64,000 nucleotides of DNA from Galbitalea soli (GTDB lineage: Bacteria > Actinomycetota > Actinomycetes > Actinomycetales > Microbacteriaceae), in assembly GCF_010686725.1 (NCBI RefSeq), contig NZ_JAAGWZ010000004.1, forward strand, positions 1-64,000, written 5' to 3'. Of the stretch, positions 53,765 through 61,945 are shown in pieces. Both the position numbers and the translations under genes were made by a program. The notes below the pieces were generated by a model. That model saw only the letters and a program-made list of their open reading frames with translations. It was not told the DNA's origin and did not search any database. The first letter of the stretch is position 1, and each line of letters opens with the position of its first letter.

Positions 53765-54346
53765 ATGGGTGACGCGACCATCGCCGAGCGGGGCTCCGAC
53801 GCCGCGGAGGCGACTGCCGCCGAACCGCACTCTGCTCCTTCGCACTCTGCTCCTTCGCACTCTGCTCCTTCATTCTCTGCCCTCCCACTCCAGCCCAACG
53901 AGCTGCGCTACCTCGTGCTCGCCGCGCAGCGCGAGGGCAACCGGGCGCTCGCGCGTCGACTCGAACCGCTGGGACTCACGCCCAGCCAGGCAGAGATCCT
54001 CCTCGTGCTCGCCGACTTCGGTCCGCTCAATCTCGTCGAGCTCGGCCGCTACATCGTCTGCGAGACGGGCAGCCCGAGCAGGGTCGTGGATGCGCTCGTC
54101 GGCCGTGGGCAGGTGACGCGCGAGACCTCACCGAGCGACCGCCGCGCGGTCGATGTCGCCCTCTCCGAGGCGGGGCGTGCACTCGTCCCGCAGCTGCGCG
54201 CCATCGAAGACGAGATCGATGCCGCGACAGCGGGACAACTGAGCGAGACCGAGGCCGCCTGGATCGCCGGCGTCATGCGGCGGTTCCTCGCCGGCACGAA
54301 CAGCGCCGACGCGCTGGCCCGACGCTTCCACGGCGTCACCGGCTGA
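53765..54346 (+). CDS. MarR-family transcriptional regulator
   Basis: The 193-residue protein has a MarR winged helix. The recognition segment is LGLTPSQAEILLVLADFGPLNLVELGRYI, followed by CETGSPSRVVDALVGRGQVTRETSPSDRRAVDVALSEAGRAL, with the conserved DRR wing tip. A disordered N-terminus of about 40 residues contains three HSAPS repeats encoded by a 15-bp tandem repeat. It is the last gene of the MMPL/AvrD locus and probably represses the operon and itself, perhaps in response to the exported signal. GGGAGA precedes the ATG. Confidence 0.9.
   Translation: MGDATIAERGSDAAEATAAEPHSAPSHSAPSHSAPSFSALPLQPNELRYLVLAAQREGNRALARRLEPLGLTPSQAEILLVLADFGPLNLVELGRYIVCETGSPSRVVDALVGRGQVTRETSPSDRRAVDVALSEAGRALVPQLRAIEDEIDAATAGQLSETEAAWIAGVMRRFLAGTNSADALARRFHGVTG
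53826..53870. repeat. 15-bp tandem repeat inside marR (three copies)
   Basis: CGCACTCTGCTCCTT occurs three times exactly in frame (53826, 53841, 53856) with a fourth degenerate copy. It encodes HSAPS units in the N-terminal tail of the MarR protein. Confidence 0.92.
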
Positions 54347-54416
54347 GCGCCGTCCGGCTGAGCATCCACGGGCGGGGCGTCCACCGGCTGAGCCTCCACC
54401 AGCTGCAGCGCGGCGC

Positions 54417-54545
54417 GCGCGGGCGCAGTGCCGAACGACCGACCGGCCTGGCCGCGGCGCTCGCGGGCACAGCGCCGACGATCAACCGGCCTTGCCGGAG
54501 TGCTCGCGGGCGCGGCGCCGAACGATCAACCGACCTTGCCGGGGC
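54417..54545. repeat. 44-bp tandem repeat, three degenerate copies
   Basis: Units starting at about 54417, 54461 and 54504 share the pattern CGCGGGC..GCGCCGA..CGATCAACCG..CTTGCCGG. The third unit runs over the stop codon and last codons of the DUF3105 gene, so the upstream units are degenerate copies of that gene's 3' end. CCGGCTGAGC also recurs three times just before this array (54339-54393). Confidence 0.75.
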
Positions 54546-55194
54546 CGTCGAGCCCGCCGGTGCAGGGTGCGGTCGGCTCGGGTGACGAGGCGGAGCGCCA
54601 GTACTTCGTCACGAACTGGGCGAGCCGGGCATCCGACACCCCCGACAGCTGCACCTGGGCACCCCACGCCGAGGCGACCACCGGGGTCGGGAGGCCGGGG
54701 TACGGAGAGACGGTCACGTAGGTGCTCGGAAGCTTCGCCACAAGGGTCGAGACATCGGCCGCGCTGAGCTTCGCCGGGTCGTAGGTGATCCAGAGGGCGC
54801 CGTGCTCCAGATCGTGCACCGCGTTCTCGTTGCGCTGCGGCTGGTTGTAGACCCCGCAGTTGAGCCAGACCGACCAGTGCTCGCCGCCCGCCGGCGGATC
54901 CATGCCGTACAGCTTCTGGTAGTCGACGGTGGTGCCGTCGACGTGAGTCTGGGGCAACTTGGGGTACAGCTTGAGCCCGCGGATCGCGCTCGAGGTCGTG
55001 CTCGCGGTCGGTTTGCCGGCACCGGAGACGACGAAGCCCAGGATGACCGCCACGACGGCGACGGCGGCGACCGCCGCGACCACGATGCCGATCGTGCGCC
55101 GCCGACGCTGCTGCGCCTGCTGCTTCTGAAGGGCGGCGACCTTCTCGGCGCGGCGCGTGTCGCGCTCCTGCTTGCTGGTGGGCTCCGAAGGCAT
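54526..55194 (-). CDS. DUF3105 domain-containing membrane-anchored protein
   Basis: The 222-residue protein has a charged cytoplasmic start (KQERDTRRAEKVAALQKQQ) and one membrane helix (about residues 35-57). The extracellular DUF3105 domain follows, with WSVWLNCGVYNQPQ and the signature HDLEHGALWITYDP. A second Cys near the C-terminus (APCTGG) could pair with the first. DUF3105 function is unestablished; the conserved His/Glu-rich signature suggests metal binding. The start is at 55194 because the family begins with this basic segment. Confidence 0.85.
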   Translation of the reverse strand: MPSEPTSKQERDTRRAEKVAALQKQQAQQRRRRTIGIVVAAVAAVAVVAVILGFVVSGAGKPTASTTSSAIRGLKLYPKLPQTHVDGTTVDYQKLYGMDPPAGGEHWSVWLNCGVYNQPQRNENAVHDLEHGALWITYDPAKLSAADVSTLVAKLPSTYVTVSPYPGLPTPVVASAWGAQVQLSGVSDARLAQFVTKYWRSASSPEPTAPCTGGLDGPGKVG

Positions 55195-55314
55195 GTGGGG
55201 TCCCGTCGTGGAGAGTGGTTGACTGGTGACATCCTGACAGCAGACGGCTGGCAGGACGCCGGGACCGGCCGGGCGAGGGCGGACTGTGACGAAATGCGGC
55301 ATGGGGGTGGGGGC

Positions 55315-55728
55315 GTGAGCGCGGTCATCCGTATCGTCGCCGGGATCGTCACCGACCGCGCCGGTCGCTTCGCGCTCGTGCGGAAGCGCGGCACGGTCGC
55401 CTTCATGCAGCCGGGCGGAAAGTTCGAGCCTGGGGAGACGGCGCGTCAGGCGCTCGTGCGGGAACTGCGCGAGGAGCTCGGATTCGAGCTCCGCGAGGAC
55501 GAGCTCGTGCCCGTGGGGCGCTTCGCAGCGCACGCCGCCAACGAGGTGGGGCACACCGTCGATGCGGACGTCTTCGAGATCGTCGTGGAGGCGGAGGGCG
55601 TGGCGGCGGCGGAGATCGAGGAGCTGCGCTGGGTCGCGCGCGACGAGATCGAGTCGCTCGTGCTCGCCCCGCTGACCCGTGACGTGCTGCTTCCCCTGCT
55701 CGATGCGCGGGCCACCGGCAGCGCGTAA
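55315..55728 (+). CDS. NUDIX hydrolase
   Basis: The 137-residue enzyme carries a full Nudix box, GKFEPGETARQALVRELREELGF (G-x5-E-x7-REUxEExGU), preceded by VRKRGTVAFMQPGG. It hydrolyses a nucleoside diphosphate linked to another group, using Mg. Homologues with MQPGGK- motifs are often NUDIX pyrophosphatases of the MutT type. The GTG at 55315 follows a G-rich stretch; an in-frame ATG slightly upstream is the alternative. Confidence 0.87.
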   Translation: MSAVIRIVAGIVTDRAGRFALVRKRGTVAFMQPGGKFEPGETARQALVRELREELGFELREDELVPVGRFAAHAANEVGHTVDADVFEIVVEAEGVAAAEIEELRWVARDEIESLVLAPLTRDVLLPLLDARATGSA

Positions 55729-55756
55729 CACGGGAGGGGCGCCGAGGCCCCGCTGG

Positions 55757-55762
55757 TAGATT
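55757..55762 (+). promoter_or_regulatory. -10 box upstream of cbs
   Basis: TAGATT lies eight bases before the ATG at 55771 and no ribosome site is present, which fits a leaderless or very short leader transcript. Confidence 0.4.
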
Positions 55763-55770
55763 GGGCCACC

Positions 55771-57135
55771 ATGAAGTACGCGAATTCCATCCTCGAGCTC
55801 ATCGGCGACACCCCGCTCGTGAAGCTCGGCCCGCTCGCGGAGGGGCTCGCGCCGACCATCCTCGTGAAGGTCGAATACCTGAACCCGGGCGGCTCGTCGA
55901 AGGACCGCATCGCCTCCCGCATCATCGACGCGGCGGAGGCGGAGGGCAAACTGAAGCCCGGCGGCACGATCGTGGAGCCCACGAGCGGCAACACCGGCAT
56001 CGGCCTCGCGCTCGTCGCCCAGCAGCGCGGCTACCGCTGCGTCTTCGTCCTCCCCGACAAGGTCGGCGAGGAGAAGCGCAACGTGCTGCGGGCCTACGGC
56101 GCCGAGGTCGTCGTCACGCCCACCTCGGTCGCTCCCGACAGCCCGGAGTCCTACTACAGCGTCAGCGACCGACTCGCCCGAGAGATCCCGGGAGCCTTCA
56201 AGCCGGACCAGTACTCCAACCCGAACGGGCCGCTCAGTCACTACGAGACCACCGGTCCCGAGATCTGGCGCGACACCGAGGGCCGGGTCACGCACTTCGT
56301 CGCCGGCGTCGGCACCGGCGGCACAATCTCCGGCGTGGGCCGCTATCTCAAGGAGGTGTCGGAGGGTCGAGTGCAGATCATCGGCGCCGACCCCGAGGGC
56401 TCCGTCTACTCGGGCGGCTCGGGCCGCCCCTACCTGGTCGAGGGCGTCGGTGAAGATTTCTGGCCGAGTGCCTACGACGGCAGTGTCGTCGATCGCATCA
56501 TCGCCTCCTCCGACGCGGAATCCTTCGACATCACCCGCCGGCTGGCGCGCGAGGAGGGTCTCCTCGTGGGCGGGTCGAGCGGACTCGCCGTCTCGGCGGC
56601 CCTCAAGCTCGCCGCCGACCTCGGGCCGGACGACATCGTGGTCGTGCTGCTGCCCGATGGCGGTCGCGGCTACCTCGGCAAGGTCTTCAACGACAAGTGG
56701 ATGCAGTCGTACGGCTTCATCCAGCTCTCCACCGAGAAGACGGTGGGCGATGTGCTGAAGACCAAGTCGGGCGAGGTGCCCGCGCTCGTGCACCTGCACC
56801 CCTCCGACACGGTGCGGGACGCCATCCAGATCATGGCGAAGCACGACGTCTCGCAGCTGCCCGTGCTCACCGCGGAGCCCCCCGTCGTGATCGGCGAGGT
56901 GGTCGGTGCTCTCGATGAGCGCGCCCTCGTCGAGCTCGTCTTCAGCGGCAAAGCCAGCCTCACCGACTCGATCGCGGAATTCGTGGGCGCCCCTCTCGGT
57001 TTGATCGGTGTGCACGAGCCGGTGACGGCCGCGCGCACCGCCCTCGAGTCGGCCGACGCCCTCATGGTCATCGACGATGGCAAGCCGGTCGCGGTGCTCA
57101 CCCGCTACGACCTCCTGGGCTTCCTCTCCCACTAG
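55771..57135 (+). CDS. cbs: cystathionine beta-synthase
   Basis: The 454-residue PLP enzyme condenses serine and homocysteine to cystathionine in reverse transsulfuration. The PLP-binding Lys lies in LNPGGSSKDRIA (about residue 44), followed by PTSGNTGIGLALVA and the phosphate loop GVGTGGTISGVGRYL. Two CBS domains fill the C-terminal about 110 residues (from VHLHPSDTVRDAIQIM). There is no N-terminal haem domain. The lyase/synthase gene follows 26 bases later, so the pair forms an operon. Confidence 0.96.
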   Translation: MKYANSILELIGDTPLVKLGPLAEGLAPTILVKVEYLNPGGSSKDRIASRIIDAAEAEGKLKPGGTIVEPTSGNTGIGLALVAQQRGYRCVFVLPDKVGEEKRNVLRAYGAEVVVTPTSVAPDSPESYYSVSDRLAREIPGAFKPDQYSNPNGPLSHYETTGPEIWRDTEGRVTHFVAGVGTGGTISGVGRYLKEVSEGRVQIIGADPEGSVYSGGSGRPYLVEGVGEDFWPSAYDGSVVDRIIASSDAESFDITRRLAREEGLLVGGSSGLAVSAALKLAADLGPDDIVVVLLPDGGRGYLGKVFNDKWMQSYGFIQLSTEKTVGDVLKTKSGEVPALVHLHPSDTVRDAIQIMAKHDVSQLPVLTAEPPVVIGEVVGALDERALVELVFSGKASLTDSIAEFVGAPLGLIGVHEPVTAARTALESADALMVIDDGKPVAVLTRYDLLGFLSH

Positions 57136-57161
57136 CTCCACCCACAGAAAAGACGTTCGTC

Positions 57162-58334
57162 GTGTCAGACACCGCTTCTTCCGCGCCCGCCCAGCAGGGG
57201 TTCTCCACCCGCGCCATCCACGCCGGGCAGGCCTTCGACCCGAGCACGGGCTCGGTCGTTCCCCCGGTCTACCTCACCTCGACCTTCGTGCAAGACGGCA
57301 TCGGCAACTTCCGCGGCGGCTACGAGTACGCCCGCGGCGGCAACCCCACGCGCGACTCGCTGCAGGAGCTCCTCGCCTCGCTCGAGGGCGGCACCGCCGC
57401 GTACAGCTTCGCCTCCGGGCTGGCGGCAGAGGATGCCCTGCTCCGGTCGATCCTCACCCCCGGCGATCACGTCGTCATGGGCAACGACGTGTACGGCGGC
57501 ACCCATCGCCTCGTCAACCGCGTCTTCGTTCCCTGGGGCATCACCCTCGATGTCATCGACATGAGCGACCTCGATCAGGTGCGCGCGGCGGTGCAGCACC
57601 CGGCGACGAAGGTGCTCTGGATCGAGACCCCGAGCAACCCGCTCATGAAGATCAGCGACATCGCGGCACTCGCCGAGATCGGCCACGGCGTGGGGGCGAC
57701 CGTGATCGTCGACAACACCTTCGCCTCGCCCTACCTGCAGCAGCCCATCGCCCTCGGGGCCGACGCCGTCGTGCACTCGACCACGAAGTACCTCGGCGGC
57801 CACTCCGACGTGCTCGGCGGTGCCGTCATCGTGAACGGCGCGGAGCTCGCCGACAGGGTGGCCTTCACGCAGTTCGGGGTCGGCGCGGTGAGCGGGCCGC
57901 TCGACGCCTGGCTCACGGTGCGGGGCATCAAGACGCTCGCCGTGCGGATGGAGAGGCACAGCGCCAACGCGCAGGCGATCGCGGAGGCGCTGGTCGGTCA
58001 TCCTGCCCTCGACGCCGTGTACTACCCGGGCCTGCCCACCCACCCCGGGCACGACCTCGCCGCCCGCCAGATGCGCGGCTTCGGCGGGATGCTCTCGGTG
58101 TCGCTGCGCGGGGGAGCGGCCGCGGCGCGGCGCTTCGCCGAGTCGACCACGGTGTTCCAGCTGGCGGAGTCGCTCGGTGGGGTCGAGTCGCTCATCGGGT
58201 ATCCGAGCGAGATGACCCACGCCTCGGTGAAGGGAACCTCGCTCGAGGTGCCCGACAACGTGATCCGCCTCTCGGTGGGGATCGAAGACGCGGACGACCT
58301 CGTCGCGGACGTGCTCGAGGCGCTGCGTTCATAG
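57162..58334 (+). CDS. metB: cystathionine gamma-synthase/gamma-lyase
   Basis: The 390-residue PLP enzyme of the Cys/Met metabolism family has FSTRAIHAGQAFDPSTGSVVPPVYLTSTF and YEYARGGNPTRD. PLP Lys is in HSTTKYLGGHSDVLGGAV (about residue 207) and SLGGVESLIGYPSEMTHAS is also present. It acts after CBS, splitting cystathionine to cysteine (gamma-lyase) or, as gamma-synthase, making it from O-acyl-homoserine. Pairing with cbs favours the lyase direction, but sequence alone does not separate the two. The start is GTG. Confidence 0.93.
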   Translation: MSDTASSAPAQQGFSTRAIHAGQAFDPSTGSVVPPVYLTSTFVQDGIGNFRGGYEYARGGNPTRDSLQELLASLEGGTAAYSFASGLAAEDALLRSILTPGDHVVMGNDVYGGTHRLVNRVFVPWGITLDVIDMSDLDQVRAAVQHPATKVLWIETPSNPLMKISDIAALAEIGHGVGATVIVDNTFASPYLQQPIALGADAVVHSTTKYLGGHSDVLGGAVIVNGAELADRVAFTQFGVGAVSGPLDAWLTVRGIKTLAVRMERHSANAQAIAEALVGHPALDAVYYPGLPTHPGHDLAARQMRGFGGMLSVSLRGGAAAARRFAESTTVFQLAESLGGVESLIGYPSEMTHASVKGTSLEVPDNVIRLSVGIEDADDLVADVLEALRS

Positions 58335-58337
58335 GAT

Positions 58338-58395
58338 CCCCATAGGGGACGCACCCCATCGTGCCAGTCTGGCGATAGGGGCGGCATAGGGGCGA
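58338..58395. promoter_or_regulatory. inverted and direct repeats before the GT2-GtrA gene
   Basis: CCCC-ATA-GGGG (58338-58348) is an 11-bp near-palindrome, and GGCGATAGGGG / GGCATAGGGG repeats follow at about 58371-58392. All lie in the 78-base gap before the glycosyltransferase. They may bind a regulator or form part of the promoter. Confidence 0.45.
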
Positions 58396-58412
58396 CGCCG
58401 ATCGTTGTCGGT

Positions 58413-59696
58413 ATGAAGCCAACGACCGACGCCCTCGCCCTCGACGTCGTCGTCCCCGTCTACAACGAGCAGGGGACGCTCGACCGCAGCATCCGCACAC
58501 TGCACCAGTACCTCAGCCGCGAGCTGGAGGTGAACTGGGCGATCACCATCGCCGACAACGCGAGCATCGACGCCACCGTCGACATCGCGACCGCGCTCGT
58601 CGCCGAGCTCGACGGCGTGCGCCTCATCCACCTCGACGAGAAGGGGCGGGGTCGGGCGCTCAAGCGCGCCTGGGGTGAATCCACCGCGAAGGTCGTCGCG
58701 TACCTCGACGTCGACCTCTCCACCGACCTCGCGGGCATCCCGCCTCTCATCGCTCCGCTGCTCTCCGGCCACTCGGATCTCGCGATCGGCACGCGCCTCG
58801 CGCTGTCGTCGCGCGTCACCCGCGGCGGCAAGCGCGAGTTCATCTCCCGCTCCTACAACTTCCTGCTGCGGCGCACCATGGGGGTACGGTTCAGCGACGC
58901 GCAGTGCGGCTTCAAGGCGATGCGCGCCGAGGTCGCCGCCGAGCTGCTGCCCCTCGTGGAGGACGACGGCTGGTTCTTCGACACCGAGCTGCTCATCCTC
59001 GCCGAGCGGGCCGGGCTGCGCATCCATGAAGTGCCGGTCGACTGGATCGATGATCCGGACAGTCGCGTGGATATCGCCTCCACCGCCATGGCCGATCTTC
59101 GCGGCATGCTGCGGGTGGGCAGGGGGCTGGTGAACGGGCGGATTCCGATCGAGCGCGTGTATGCGGAACTCGGGCGGCGGCCGTTCGAACCCCCGACGCC
59201 GCCGACGTTCTTCGGGCAGGTCATCCGCTTCGGTGCCATCGGTGCCCTCTCGACGGTCGCCTACGCCCTCATCTACCTCGTGCTCTCCAGCTTCATGGCG
59301 GGCCAGCTCGCCAACTTCCTCGCGTTGCTCATCACGGCGATCGCCAACACCGCCGCGAACCGGCGCTTCACCTTCGGCGTGCGCGGTCGCGCGGGGGTGG
59401 CGCGGCACCAGGTGCAGGGGCTCATCGTGTTCGGCCTCGCCTGGCTGCTCACGAGCGGCGCCCTCATCGAACTGCACGCCATCAACCCGAACGCGGGTGC
59501 CACGGCCGAGCTCATCGCACTCACGTTCGCGAACCTCCTGGCGACCGTGCTGCGGTTCGTTCTGCTGCGGGTGTGGGTGTTCCGCAGCCACCGCCGCCCC
59601 GTCGACGCCTCCGTCCCGGCGGAGCTCGCCCTCCGCCCCGTCACCACGACCTCCACCACGACCACCACCAGCCACGAGAAAGTGAGCGTCTCATGA
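58413..59696 (+). CDS. bifunctional glycosyltransferase family 2/GtrA family protein
   Basis: The 427-residue protein fuses a dolichyl-phosphate-sugar-synthase-like GT2 domain with a GtrA membrane domain. The GT2 part has DVVVPVYNEQGTLDRSI, the DxD region AYLDVDLSTDL and DAQCGFKAMR. The GtrA part has four helices (IRFGAIGALSTVAYALIYLV to VLRFVLLRVWVF). It would load a sugar onto a polyprenyl phosphate and flip it across the membrane. Its stop overlaps the ATG of the downstream GT39-like gene, which would use that lipid-linked sugar. Confidence 0.92.
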   Translation: MKPTTDALALDVVVPVYNEQGTLDRSIRTLHQYLSRELEVNWAITIADNASIDATVDIATALVAELDGVRLIHLDEKGRGRALKRAWGESTAKVVAYLDVDLSTDLAGIPPLIAPLLSGHSDLAIGTRLALSSRVTRGGKREFISRSYNFLLRRTMGVRFSDAQCGFKAMRAEVAAELLPLVEDDGWFFDTELLILAERAGLRIHEVPVDWIDDPDSRVDIASTAMADLRGMLRVGRGLVNGRIPIERVYAELGRRPFEPPTPPTFFGQVIRFGAIGALSTVAYALIYLVLSSFMAGQLANFLALLITAIANTAANRRFTFGVRGRAGVARHQVQGLIVFGLAWLLTSGALIELHAINPNAGATAELIALTFANLLATVLRFVLLRVWVFRSHRRPVDASVPAELALRPVTTTSTTTTTSHEKVSVS

Positions 59697-61792
59697 CCAC
59701 CTCCTCACCAACCACCACCACCATTCCGACGGCGAATCGCGGAGCACCGCGGAACGGCGCCGGAGCCTGGGCGCGACGCGTCGTCCTCGGGCGAGAGGGC
59801 ACGGCCCGATGGGAGCGCCCGGCCCTGCTGGGTCTCCTCGCGGTCGCTGCCCTCCTCTACTTCTGGGATCTGAGCGCGAGCGGATGGGCGAACTCGTTCT
59901 ACTCCGCCGCCGTTCAGGCCGGCGCCAGCAACTGGGAGGCGTTCTTCTACGGCTCCTCGGATGCGGCGAACTCGATCACCGTCGACAAGCCGCCGGCCAG
60001 CCTGTGGTTGATGGCGCTGTCGGTGCGGGCGTTCGGACTCAGCTCGTTCAGCATCCTGCTGCCCGAGGCGCTCATGGGGGTCGCCACCGTCGGCGTGATC
60101 TACGCGGCCGTGCGCCGCGCGTTCTCCGCCCGCACGGCCCTGCTCGCGGGCGGCGTGCTCGCGATCACCCCGGTCGCGGCGCTCATGTTCCGATTCAACA
60201 ACCCGGATGCCCTGCTCGTGCTGCTCCTCAGCCTCGCCACCTACTTCACCATCCGGGGGATCGAGTCGGGCAGGGTGCGCTGGGTGCTGTGGGCGGGCGT
60301 CATGATCGGCCTCGGCTTCCTCACCAAGCAGCTTCAGGCCTTCGTGATCCTCCCGGCCCTCGCCGGCGTCTACCTCGTCGCCGCTCCCGGCACGGTGTGG
60401 CGGCGGATCCGGCACTCCCTCCTCGCCCTCCTCGCCGTCGTCGTGTCGGCCGGGTGGTGGGTCGCGATCGTCGAACTCGTGCCCGCCTCGATGCGGCCGT
60501 ACATCGGCGGATCGCAGACCAACAGCTTCCTCGAGCTCACCTTCGGGTACAACGGCCTCGGCCGGATCACCGGCAACGAGACCGGCAGCGTGACCGGGGG
60601 TGCGGGAGGCAACACCTCGGGTGGCCAGTGGGGTGCGACGGGCATCCTTCGTCTCTTCACGGGCGAGATCGGGGGGCAGATCACCTGGCTGCTGCCCGCG
60701 GCGCTGATCCTGATGGTCGTCGCCTTCATCGTGATGCGCGGCGCCCGCGGCGATCTGCGTCGGGCCACCCTTATGCTCTTCGGCGGCTGGCTCGTGATCA
60801 CCGGTCTCGCCTTCAGCTTCATGGCGGGCATCTTCCACGCGTACTACACGGTGGCGCTCGCGCCGGCGCTCGCCGCGGTCGTCGCGATCGGGGCCTCGGA
60901 ACTGTGGAGCCAGCGCGCGCAGTACTGGGCGCGCATCATCGGAGCCGTGACCGTGCTCGGCACCGTGCTCTGGGCGTACTCGCTGCTGAGCGAGGCATCC
61001 ACCTGGCTGCCGTGGCTCAAGTGGGTCGTGGTCGTGCTCGGAGTCGTCGCCGCCGCACTGATCCTGGTGCCCGTCGACCGCCGCTCATTCCGGGTCGCGA
61101 CGATCGCCACCGCCCTCACGGCCTCGCTCCTCGCCCCGCTCGCCTACACGATCCAGACGGTGACGACGGCGCACACGGGGTCGATCGTGACCGCGGGCCC
61201 GACCGTCGCCGGCAACGGCTTCGGCGGGGGAGCCGGCGGCCCCGGTGGTCGCGGCGGCTTCGGCGGCGGTCAGGGCGGCCCGGGTGGCACCCCGCCGACC
61301 GGGATGACCGGCGGCACCGGCACGTCGACCGGCGGAACCGGCACCGGCGCAGCCACGGGCGGCGCGGGCGGCACGGGCACCGCGACGGGCGGCACCGGCA
61401 CCACCTTCACGCGGGGTGCGGGCGGCGGCATGGCCGGCCTGTTCGGCGGGGGAACGGTGAGCACGGCGCTCTCGACGCTTCTGAAGACGAACGCCTTGCA
61501 GTACACCTGGGTGGCGGCGGCCATCGGCTCCGACAGCGCGGCCAGCTACCAGCTGGCCACCCAGGAAGCGGTCATGCCGATCGGCGGATTCAACGGCAGC
61601 GACCCGTCTCCGACGCTCGCCCAGTTCAAGGCGTATGTCGCGGCCGGCAAGATCCACTACTTCATCGGCGGGTCCGTGGGGGCGTCGAACGGTGGGTCCA
61701 ACGTCTCCAGCCAGATCGCCTCCTGGGTCGCCGCCAACTTCACCGCCACCACGGTGGGCGGAGTGACGGTCTACGACCTGTCGGGCAGTTAG
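59693..61792 (+). CDS. GT39/ArnT-like mannosyl- or sugar-transferase membrane protein
   Basis: The 699-residue membrane protein has 10-12 helices and a first external loop with VDKPPASLWLMAL, the DKPP-like motif of the ArnT/GT39 (GT-C) fold. An unusual Gly/Thr-rich low-complexity stretch at about residues 500-585 (GGxGG and TGGTGT units) precedes a C-terminal folded domain that ends in VTVYDLSGS. GT-C enzymes move a sugar from a polyprenyl-phosphate donor to lipids, wall polymer or proteins outside the cell. It is translationally coupled (ATGA) to the GT2-GtrA donor-maker. Confidence 0.88.
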   Translation: MTTSSPTTTTIPTANRGAPRNGAGAWARRVVLGREGTARWERPALLGLLAVAALLYFWDLSASGWANSFYSAAVQAGASNWEAFFYGSSDAANSITVDKPPASLWLMALSVRAFGLSSFSILLPEALMGVATVGVIYAAVRRAFSARTALLAGGVLAITPVAALMFRFNNPDALLVLLLSLATYFTIRGIESGRVRWVLWAGVMIGLGFLTKQLQAFVILPALAGVYLVAAPGTVWRRIRHSLLALLAVVVSAGWWVAIVELVPASMRPYIGGSQTNSFLELTFGYNGLGRITGNETGSVTGGAGGNTSGGQWGATGILRLFTGEIGGQITWLLPAALILMVVAFIVMRGARGDLRRATLMLFGGWLVITGLAFSFMAGIFHAYYTVALAPALAAVVAIGASELWSQRAQYWARIIGAVTVLGTVLWAYSLLSEASTWLPWLKWVVVVLGVVAAALILVPVDRRSFRVATIATALTASLLAPLAYTIQTVTTAHTGSIVTAGPTVAGNGFGGGAGGPGGRGGFGGGQGGPGGTPPTGMTGGTGTSTGGTGTGAATGGAGGTGTATGGTGTTFTRGAGGGMAGLFGGGTVSTALSTLLKTNALQYTWVAAAIGSDSAASYQLATQEAVMPIGGFNGSDPSPTLAQFKAYVAAGKIHYFIGGSVGASNGGSNVSSQIASWVAANFTATTVGGVTVYDLSGS

Positions 61793-61831
61793 GACCGATG
61801 CGCGGGTCCGCCTCTGCCCGCGCATCCCGAC

Positions 61832-61871
61832 CGGCCGGGCCAGCTCGCGACAACGCGGGGTGGCCCGGCCG
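61832..61871 (+). terminator. hairpin after the GT39 gene
   Basis: A perfect 11-bp inverted repeat (61832-61842 with 61861-61871) with an 18-base loop lies 40 bases after the stop codon. It lacks a T run, so the terminator call is tentative. Confidence 0.5.
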
Positions 61872-61945
61872 TTGGCGTGTGCCTGTGGATGGCTGGCGCC
61901 GCGACTCTCGGCCGCCGCGTATCCTCGCCCGGACGAAGGAGGCGC

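Noticed and set aside
54526-57141. 871-codon reverse open frame that covers the NUDIX and cbs genes
   Set aside because: Only its last 222 codons (DUF3105) look like a protein; the upstream part is antisense to recognised genes.
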